From Phycisphaerales bacterium (GTDB taxonomy: Bacteria > Planctomycetota > Phycisphaerae > Phycisphaerales > SM1A02): a stretch of 5,415 nt of DNA. The DNA is taken from NCBI GenBank assembly GCA_007127615.1, contig SKZB01000086.1, positions 1 to 5,415 of the forward strand, in the 5' to 3' direction. The translations under genes were made by a program, and so were the position numbers. Each line of letters starts with the position of its first letter. Position 1 is the stretch's first letter. Positions 1 through 5,415 of the stretch are shown piece after piece. Below the pieces are notes generated by a model that ran no database searches, was not told where the DNA came from, and saw only the letters and a list, made by a program, of their open reading frames with translations.

Positions 1-1209
1 GTTTGCGGGCGCGGGCGGCACGTCTTCGATACAGACGCCGGCAGGATTGGCCAGCAGGCTCTGCAGAGTGGGATGCTGAATCGCGGTGCCGAGATTGGAA
101 CCGAAAGATGAACCACACCCACCACACGTGTGAATACCGATGACTTCACCGGTACTTTCGAGAATGACCGCCGAGCCGGAGTTGCCGCCGGTCGTATCCA
201 CCTGATACCGAACGGTGGTTCCGAACGACTCCGTGAGCGGTCCGGTGTGTTCCTTCTGCACGCTGTTCCAGGAGTTCGGCAGGTTCGTCGATGTCGTGGT
301 GCCGTAGCCGCGGATTCGGACGGTGGGTGATCCCGCGGCGGAGGGGGCGGACGATGCGAGCACGTAGCCGTCCCCCTGCGCCTGTCGCGGCGTCAGGCCC
401 GTATTGCTGTTCGGAAACACGCCGAAAGACATGCCTTCGTTCGAACATCCCTGGTTGAACGTCAGTTTGGATTGCGGGTCGATGGCGTACTGATTATTCG
501 GGTGCGCAAAGTTCCAGTTTCCCCCCGGATTGGACAGCGGCACATTGAACTCCACCGAACTGGCGGCGGAACAATGGCCTGCGGACAACATGCATGCTTC
601 ACCGATGAGAAACGCGGTGCAACCGTTGCTGGCGCGCGCATCGCGCGGATCGTCAGAGAGTTCACGTTCATCCGTCGACCCGCAGATTGAAGCGAGACCA
701 CCTTCCGCCGCAAGACCCGCCTTGACCTCATCGATCCGAACCCGGCTGGTGCCGGAGTCGGGATACACGAAGAGTTCAACCAGAACGTCCGAACCATTGA
801 AGAAGGCGGAGCGACCGTTCCACTGCGCCAGGGAAGTCGCATTCAGAAACTGCACCGCACCATCCTGCATCGCGGTCAGCCGAAGAAACGCGCCATGATT
901 GGTCGGCGAACGCTCCGCCAGTCTCGTACCGCTCAATGACAATTGGAGCCACGGCGCATCGCCCACCGAGATGATCTCCGAGAAGACGACCGACGCTTCA
1001 TGGGGATCGGGATCTCCCGCCAGGGCGCCGTCGATTCCGCGCTCACCGGAGTCAATCGAGACCGGAACTCGTTCACTCGGGGGCGGCGTCGGTGATTGCC
1101 CCGTGACGGGCGCCATCAACGACAGGACCGCGATGATTGCCAACAGACTCGTTGCGAAGGGCACATCGCCAACGCGGTCGGGGCGAACCGTTCGTTTCAA
1201 ATCCTGCAC
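1..1209 (-). CDS. Secreted trypsin-like (S1 family) serine protease, C-terminus beyond the left edge
   Basis: Positions 1209 to 1 form one open frame of 403 codons that leaves the window without a stop. The nearest upstream in-frame stop is at 1246-1248. GTG at 1207-1209 is chosen because AGGAGG lies 12 bases upstream (an overlapping GGAG 10 bases upstream); the TTG at 1216-1218 is too close to it, and the first in-frame ATG lies inside the signal peptide. Residues 1-38 look like a Sec signal peptide: basic start, hydrophobic core around 18-33, then APVTGQ. Residues about 45-165 look like a beta-rich domain. The protease domain follows: GCTAFLI (196-202), the catalytic-His motif LSAGHC with His212, and the catalytic-Ser motif GGNSGSAV with Ser344. 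Cys197 and Cys213 are placed like the S1 His-loop disulfide. The conserved stretch FGVFPNSNTG (262-271) is normally preceded by the catalytic Asp; here Glu258 stands at about that place. Endopeptidase fold is confident; substrate and activity are unknown. The ending VPPAPAN suggests a Pro/Ala linker to a further domain. Confidence 0.88.
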   Translation of the reverse strand, partial: MQDLKRTVRPDRVGDVPFATSLLAIIAVLSLMAPVTGQSPTPPPSERVPVSIDSGERGIDGALAGDPDPHEASVVFSEIISVGDAPWLQLSLSGTRLAERSPTNHGAFLRLTAMQDGAVQFLNATSLAQWNGRSAFFNGSDVLVELFVYPDSGTSRVRIDEVKAGLAAEGGLASICGSTDERELSDDPRDARASNGCTAFLIGEACMLSAGHCSAASSVEFNVPLSNPGGNWNFAHPNNQYAIDPQSKLTFNQGCSNEGMSFGVFPNSNTGLTPRQAQGDGYVLASSAPSAAGSPTVRIRGYGTTTSTNLPNSWNSVQKEHTGPLTESFGTTVRYQVDTTGGNSGSAVILESTGEVIGIHTCGGCGSSFGSNLGTAIQHPTLQSLLANPAGVCIEDVPPAPAN

Positions 1210-1219
1210 GATGATCAAG

Positions 1220-1227
1220 CTCCTCCT
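1220..1227 (-). promoter_or_regulatory. Ribosome binding site deciding the GTG start of the protease
   Basis: On the minus strand the sequence AGGAGGAG is a full match to the Shine-Dalgarno core. It lies 10-12 bases before GTG (1207-1209). A TTG only three bases after AGGAGG is unusable at that spacing. The site therefore supports the GTG start and a complete signal peptide. Confidence 0.75.
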
Positions 1228-1426
1228 GGGTGTTCCGAAACCGTCTCAACTTCGTGGTCAATATCGAACCTTCCGGCCGCGCTGCTTCGAGATTGCCGGA
1301 AAAAGTAACACGGCCTCAGCATCGGCCGCCCGAGGCTCTCACAAATCTTCGCAGCCAACGGGCCTGGGGATCCAATCATGCCGGAGATCACCGTGAATCG
1401 ACAAACGCATCGAACGCAATGGAACT

Positions 1427-1446
1427 GTTTGCGCGGGCAAACCCGC
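1427..1446. repeat. Two overlapping, mutually exclusive small inverted repeats
   Basis: GTTTGC (1427-1432) pairs with GCAAAC (1437-1442) around a GCGG loop. GCGGG (1433-1437) pairs with CCCGC (1442-1446) around a CAAA loop. The two hairpins share bases, so only one can form at a time. Neither is followed by a T-run on either strand, so they are not intrinsic terminators. Confidence 0.5.
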
Positions 1447-1566
1447 TCGGTTCAATGTCATGATCCCCAATGGGATTTAATCTATATGCAAATGCGTGCC
1501 GGTCCAGAGATTCGTGGAGAATTGTCCCCGATTCGCCGCGAAAAACCGTTGAATACCTGATCGCGC

Positions 1567-1596
1567 AAAAAAGCCCAGGAACCAATGTTCCTGGGC
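1567..1596 (-). terminator. Rho-independent terminator of ahcY
   Basis: GCCCAGGAAC (1573-1582) and GTTCCTGGGC (1587-1596) form a perfect 10-bp stem with a 4-base loop. On the minus strand the hairpin is followed directly by six T residues (complement of A 1567-1572). The hairpin begins 78 bases after the ahcY stop codon and its T-run faces away from ahcY, so it ends ahcY transcripts and insulates the protease gene. There is no T-run on the other side, so it should act on the minus strand only. Confidence 0.9.
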
Positions 1597-1618
1597 GGCA
1601 AGGTTCCTGGGCGGCAAG
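1587..1618. repeat. Perfect tandem duplication (2 x 16 bp) covering one terminator arm
   Basis: The unit GTTCCTGGGCGGCAAG occupies 1587-1602 and again 1603-1618 without a mismatch. The first ten bases of the unit are one arm of the ahcY terminator hairpin. The transcript therefore holds two identical candidates for the 5' arm, the nearer giving a 4-base loop and the farther a 20-base loop. Confidence 0.9.
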
Positions 1619-1674
1619 CTGCTTCAATGTCGCCGCATGTGATGCCCTTCGGACATTCATGCCAAGATGGCGAA

Positions 1675-3183
<1,509 letters not shown>

Positions 3184-3189
3184 AGAAAA

Positions 3190-3195
3190 CTCTCC
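3190..3195 (-). promoter_or_regulatory. Ribosome binding site of ahcY
   Basis: On the minus strand GGAGAG lies six bases before GTG (3181-3183). This good match and spacing support the GTG start over the internal ATG at residue 13. Confidence 0.75.
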
Positions 3196-3240
3196 AATTT
3201 CGTTTGTTTGAGGGGTCCAGTCACGAGATTTTCCAACCAG

Positions 3241-3268
3241 GCCTTCGGCCGAACCGTCCGCCGGAGGC
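3241..3268 (-). promoter_or_regulatory. Possible hairpin in the ahcY 5' leader
   Basis: On the minus strand GCCT-C-CGGC and GCCG-A-AGGC can pair as an 8-bp stem with one C/A mismatch and a 10-base loop. It lies in the predicted untranslated leader, about 45 bases before the ribosome binding site. I do not recognise the conserved core of the known SAH riboswitch in this leader. Chance pairing in GC-rich DNA is possible. Confidence 0.35.
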
Positions 3269-3284
3269 AGAGAAATCCAAACTT

Positions 3285-3305
3285 TTCATCCGTTCATCCG
3301 GATGA
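3285..3305. promoter_or_regulatory. Operator-like palindrome and direct repeat at the ahcY transcription start
   Basis: TTCATCCG occurs twice in tandem (3285-3292, 3293-3300). The second copy runs into a perfect 12-bp palindrome, TCATCCGGATGA (3294-3305). The palindrome lies about 8 bases downstream of the predicted -10 element, at or just after the expected transcription start. This is a place where a dimeric repressor would block transcription. The regulator is unknown. Confidence 0.45.
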
Positions 3306-3313
3306 TGCGATGA

Positions 3314-3342
3314 ATGTTATCTGATCGATGGTCAATCGTCAA
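3314..3342 (-). promoter_or_regulatory. Sigma70-type promoter of ahcY
   Basis: On the minus strand, -35 TTGACG (3337-3342) matches the consensus at five of six positions. A 17-base spacer separates it from -10 TAACAT (3314-3319), which matches at four of six. Transcription should begin near 3307, giving a leader of about 120 bases before the GTG at 3183. Position, orientation and spacing all fit ahcY. Confidence 0.7.
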
Positions 3343-3445
3343 CCGCAGAGGGCGAATCTGTTCACGATCGGCAAAACCGTTTGATTCCTGTGAGGGTTTT
3401 CGTTGGCCTCGAACCCGGTTGACCGGCCCCGTTTCCGCCCGGCAC

Positions 3446-3542
3446 GCCCGCCCACGGCGGCGTTGGGCCCAGAGCCCGCTCCCGTCGGCCCGGCGGCAAG
3501 CCGGGAGCCACGATCGTCCCGGAGTTCCCGGCCGTGGCGGGC
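3446..3542. repeat. Nested inverted repeats, possible branched RNA or DNA structure
   Basis: GCCCGCCCACGGC (3446-3458) can pair with GCCGTGGCGGGC (3531-3542), leaving one bulged C. Inside are GGGC/GCCC (3465-3468 with 3474-3477) and GCTCCCG/CGGGAGC (3478-3484 with 3502-3508). An alternative inner stem is CCCGGC/GCCGGG (3489-3494 with 3500-3505). No T-run follows on either strand. It could be a dispersed repeat, a structured RNA, or chance in GC-rich DNA. Confidence 0.35.
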
Positions 3543-3572
3543 CCATCGGCTTCACCTGATTCTGTGGTCATG

Positions 3573-3617
3573 CTGGTTTTCGCGGAACTGGTTTTCAGGT
3601 AACTGGTACTCGCGGAA
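3573..3617. repeat. Three tandem copies of a 15-bp unit
   Basis: Copy 1 is CTGGTTTTCGCGGAA (3573-3587), copy 2 is CTGGTTTTCAGGTAA (3588-3602), and copy 3 is CTGGTACTCGCGGAA (3603-3617). Copies 2 and 3 each differ from copy 1 at two or three bases. The 15-bp period is a multiple of three but no convincing gene spans it. Iteron-like spacing suggests a protein-binding array or replication-slippage product. Confidence 0.75.
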
Positions 3618-3778
3618 AAGGAGTCGTTGAGCCAGAAGATGACGGCTGAGCAAGAACTTCGCGGGGACTCCCCGGTCGGTCGCGCGTCGCGAGTTGGCAC
3701 CCGGTTCGAGGGGGGGGCCGAACCAAAGTCTGCCTCCGCCCGGGAAAAAACCAGAAGTCACGAACCGAACCGATTCGA

Positions 3779-3784
3779 TACAAT
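3779..3784 (+). promoter_or_regulatory. Probable -10 element of the kinase gene
   Basis: TACAAT matches the sigma70 -10 consensus at five of six positions, 39 bases before the kinase ATG. The best -35 at suitable spacing is AAGTCA (3755-3760, 18-base spacer), only three of six. The promoter is therefore weak, activator-dependent, or uses another sigma factor. Confidence 0.4.
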
Positions 3785-3809
3785 CATCTTCTGCTTTGCG
3801 CCACCACCC

Positions 3810-3815
3810 AGGGGA
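3810..3815 (+). promoter_or_regulatory. Ribosome binding site of the kinase gene
   Basis: AGGGGA lies eight bases before the ATG at 3824. It is a moderate Shine-Dalgarno match at good spacing and supports this start. Confidence 0.6.
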
Positions 3816-3823
3816 CATCCGTC

Positions 3824-5173
3824 ATGGCAACGCGCGCACCATCCGAGCCGTTCTGGGCCCGCCACCTGGCCGGGCTGATCAGCGGCGGTTACCTGATCGC
3901 CGGTCTGATCTACATCGTCATTTCCGACCGGCTGGTCCTGATCCTGTTCGACGACCCGGAAAATCTGACCTTCGTCCAGAGCGTGAAGGGGTGGGCGTTC
4001 GTCATCCTGAGTTCAATCATTCTCTTTGTTCTGCTGCAGGGGTCGCTCAGGGCGCTGCGGCGATCACAGCGGGCCCAGCGGGCCGCCGACGAACGCTACC
4101 GGCGCGTGATCGAAACCACGAACGAAGGCGTGTGGATTCTCGATCCGAACGGTCGAACCACGTTCGTCAACCAGACCATGGCGTCCATGCTGAAGTGCAA
4201 ACGCGATGATCTCATCGGTCAGCCGCAACATGCGTTTCTTGACCACGATTCAAACGTCGCACAGGTGGACCAGCTCAGCCGGCAGTGCGACGGGCATCGC
4301 GATGTCTTTGAGTGCAAGTTCCGCAATCGAGACGAGTCCTCGCTCTGGGCGCTGATTGCCGCATCACCGCTGGAAGATCCTGACGGCAATATGGTCGGCA
4401 TCATCCACATGGTGACCGACATCACCCCGCGGAAAACGGCGGAAGATGCGCTCCGCACCAGTCTCGAGTCCCAGCGCGAACTGCTCAGCGAGCTTGATCA
4501 TCGCGTGCGGAACAACCTCAGCTCGCTGATCAGTCTGGTGGACATCAGCCGGGGAACCGCCGCCGACGTCGGCACGTTCGCGGACTCCATTCGCGGACGT
4601 ATCGACGCCATGAACCGGGCGTACGGACTGCTCTCGTCAACCGGCTGGGAGCGTCAGAATTTCGAGCGGCTGTTGAGTCTGCTGATTCCCGGCCAGTACA
4701 CCACCCGCGTCTTTCTCACCGGCCCGCGCGTTCACTTCGCCCCGTGCCTCAGCGGCGCGCTGGCCATCGTCTTCCACGAACTGCTCACCAACGCGATTCG
4801 GCATGGTTCCCTTTCCAACGACGATGGACGTGTCGAGATGAGCTGGATCGGCTCGGCCGGCGACGCCCGCAGCGTCAATGTCGAAGTCAGTTGGACCGAG
4901 TCGAACGGGCCCCGGCCGGCCGATCAAGTCAGCGTGGGCGCGGGTCTGCAACTGGTGCGTGGACTGGTCAAATCAGACCTGCGCGGCGATGTGGATTTCG
5001 ATTTCCCCGAGTCCGGCGCGCGTCATATTCTCAATCTCCAGCTCGATGACGCCGTCCTCGACCAGCGCCCCCGGCCGGATCGAATCACGGCCGCCCAGTT
5101 CGTGACCGGGATCGAAGAGGACGGTGAATCGAATAAGAGACCGGCACTCCGTCAGCCATCCGATTCCCATTGA
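3824..5173 (+). CDS. Membrane-anchored PAS sensor histidine kinase, HWE type
   Basis: A sensor kinase of 449 residues that should autophosphorylate on His226 and pass the phosphate to a response regulator. Two membrane segments (about 17-40 and 55-73) flank a short loop containing DDPENLTFVQ. A short helical linker leads to a PAS domain with PAC end (about 88-203; ERYRRVIETTNEGVWILD at its start, DITPRKTAEDAL at its end). The H-box is ELDHRVRNNL (223-232). The N-box is HELLTNAIRHG (318-328) with Asn323. WTE (357-359) and the N-box His318 are the residues that name the HWE family. The glycine motif GAGLQLVRG (372-380) follows. The last 40 residues (about 410-449) are polar, probably disordered, and contain no receiver domain. 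ATG 3824 has AGGGGA eight bases upstream; stop is TGA. The gene is divergent from ahcY, and no response regulator lies in the window, so its partner is elsewhere. The ligand is unknown. HisKA_2 assignment is the close alternative. Confidence 0.9.
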   Translation: MATRAPSEPFWARHLAGLISGGYLIAGLIYIVISDRLVLILFDDPENLTFVQSVKGWAFVILSSIILFVLLQGSLRALRRSQRAQRAADERYRRVIETTNEGVWILDPNGRTTFVNQTMASMLKCKRDDLIGQPQHAFLDHDSNVAQVDQLSRQCDGHRDVFECKFRNRDESSLWALIAASPLEDPDGNMVGIIHMVTDITPRKTAEDALRTSLESQRELLSELDHRVRNNLSSLISLVDISRGTAADVGTFADSIRGRIDAMNRAYGLLSSTGWERQNFERLLSLLIPGQYTTRVFLTGPRVHFAPCLSGALAIVFHELLTNAIRHGSLSNDDGRVEMSWIGSAGDARSVNVEVSWTESNGPRPADQVSVGAGLQLVRGLVKSDLRGDVDFDFPESGARHILNLQLDDAVLDQRPRPDRITAAQFVTGIEEDGESNKRPALRQPSDSH

Positions 5174-5297
5174 TCGCTTCGAAGCTGCGGCGCGGGGTGG
5201 CGGTTCGGTACGGCGGGGCCAATACCGAGATCCCAGTTCCGAGATCCCAGTTCCGAAGTCCCCGTACCCGACGTCCCCGTCCGGAGGAACTCATTTT
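5174..5297. other. Convergent intergenic gap
   Basis: The gap lies between the kinase stop and the stop of a gene arriving on the opposite strand. It contains a tandem repeat at 5225-5252 and related GTCCCCGT units at 5258-5265 and 5273-5280. I see no strong intrinsic terminator. AGTTCC (5249-5254) could pair with GGAACT (5286-5291) before a T5 run, but the 31-base loop makes it weak. Confidence 0.5.
5225..5252. repeat. Perfect 2 x 14-bp tandem repeat with a degenerate third start
   Basis: CCGAGATCCCAGTT occurs at 5225-5238 and 5239-5252 without mismatch. At 5253 a partial third copy begins (CCGAAGTCCC). The array lies between two convergent genes. Confidence 0.85.
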
Positions 5298-5414
5298 TCA
5301 CGCCGCCGGTTCGCTCTGAGCGTGCCGCCCCGCTCCTCGCGCGGCCCGGCGCCGCTCCGCCAGATCGGTCGCCAGCTCGAGCGCCGCGATCATCGACCCC
5401 GCGCTCGCCCGGTT
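5298..5414 (-). CDS. Probable C-terminal 38 codons of an unrecognised gene
   Basis: On the minus strand an open frame enters from the right edge and stops at TGA (5298-5300). It reads NRASAGSMIAALELATDL, then an Arg/Ala-rich helix ending SEPAA. GC in third codon positions is very high, as expected for a real gene in this genome, and the sequence looks like a terminal amphipathic helix with a loose tail. I do not recognise the family. A fragment this short could also be chance, since stop codons are rare in such GC-rich DNA. Confidence 0.45.
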   Translation of the reverse strand, partial: NRASAGSMIAALELATDLAERRRAARGAGRHAQSEPAA

Positions 5415-5415
5415 A

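Larger units (their letters stand above)
1210..1566. other. Non-coding gap between the protease and the ahcY terminator
   Basis: Apart from the protease ribosome binding site, I find no supportable gene here. It must carry the protease promoter if the terminator to the right is effective, but I could not find a convincing -35/-10 pair on the minus strand. An AT-richer pocket lies at about 1475-1495. A 60-codon plus-strand frame (1378-1560) exists but lacks the GC-rich third positions of the real genes. Overlapping inverted repeats occur at 1427-1446. Confidence 0.6.
3343..3778. other. Non-coding gap upstream of both ahcY and the kinase gene
   Basis: These more than 400 bases lie between the ahcY promoter and the kinase's probable -10 element. 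Open frames exist on both strands, but they are Arg/Pro/Gly-rich, unlike known proteins, and typical of GC-rich non-coding DNA. The gap holds a nest of inverted repeats at 3446-3542, a triple 15-bp tandem repeat at 3573-3617, and a row of small inverted repeats at 3663-3724 that includes a run of eight G. Confidence 0.6.

Noticed and set aside
146..842. Minus-strand frames of 100 and 126 codons with internal ATG starts
   Set aside because: They are out of frame with the continuous 403-codon protease reading frame that covers the same bases and carries the His and Ser motifs.
1378..1560. A 60-codon plus-strand frame in the gap between protease and terminator, with GGGG upstream of its ATG
   Set aside because: Its codon third positions are not GC-rich like those of the real genes, the protein resembles nothing I know, and no terminator or promoter points to it. 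The hairpin just after it has its T-run on the other strand.
3695..3725. A tRNA T-arm-like stretch (GGTTCGA)
   Set aside because: The flanking bases do not form the 5-bp T-stem, and no acceptor, D or anticodon arm fits around it. It is part of a simple inverted repeat.
3362..3818. Open frames of 88 to 112 codons on the minus strand upstream of the kinase, one with a pentapeptide repeat (FREYQ, LPENQ, FRENQ)
   Set aside because: The peptide repeat is only a translation of the 15-bp tandem DNA repeat. The rest is low-complexity Arg/Pro/Gly sequence with no ribosome binding site that I could find.
5249..5298. A possible terminator for the kinase gene: AGTTCC pairing with GGAACT before TTTTT
   Set aside because: The stem is only six pairs, the loop is 31 bases, and two bases separate stem and T-run. 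Too weak to annotate as a terminator.

Overview
The window looks like chromosomal DNA from a GC-rich (roughly 60%) member of the Planctomycetota, possibly Phycisphaerae-like. This rests mainly on the left-hand gene, a secreted trypsin-like protease with an N-terminal beta-rich domain of a style I associate with that phylum. Wide intergenic spaces and short tandem repeats between genes fit as well. Phylum assignment is inference; no rRNA or marker gene is present.

Layout. (1) Positions 1-1209, minus strand: a GTG-started, exported S1-family serine protease whose C-terminus runs off the left edge. Its catalytic His and Ser are clear, but the expected catalytic Asp appears to be Glu. (2) 1210-1566: non-coding, with a pair of overlapping small inverted repeats. 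(3) 1567-1618: a strong intrinsic terminator for the gene to its right; one hairpin arm is present twice as a perfect 16-bp tandem duplication. (4) 1675-3183, minus strand: a complete, long-form S-adenosylhomocysteine hydrolase (ahcY), GTG start. It has a good sigma70-type promoter (TTGACG-17-TAACAT) and a perfect 12-bp palindrome close to the predicted transcription start. (5) 3343-3778: over 400 bases without a convincing gene, rich in inverted repeats, with three tandem copies of a 15-bp unit. (6) 3824-5173, plus strand: a membrane-anchored PAS histidine kinase of the HWE type. (7) 5174-5297: a convergent gap with a 14-bp tandem repeat. (8) 5298-5414, minus strand: the probable last 38 codons of an unrecognised gene that enters from the right.

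How the genes relate. Every complete gene seems to be its own transcription unit: ahcY has a private promoter and terminator, the kinase is divergent from it, and the protease lies beyond the terminator with its own ribosome binding site. AhcY removes S-adenosylhomocysteine in the methyl cycle. The kinase is an orphan within this window, with no response regulator beside it. The protease acts outside the cytoplasm. I see no operon or shared pathway. I find no evidence of a defence system, CRISPR array, insertion sequence or phage element. The items most worth a second look are the protease triad, the duplicated terminator arm, the operator-like palindrome at ahcY, the kinase's N-terminal membrane hairpin, and the structured, repeat-bearing gap.
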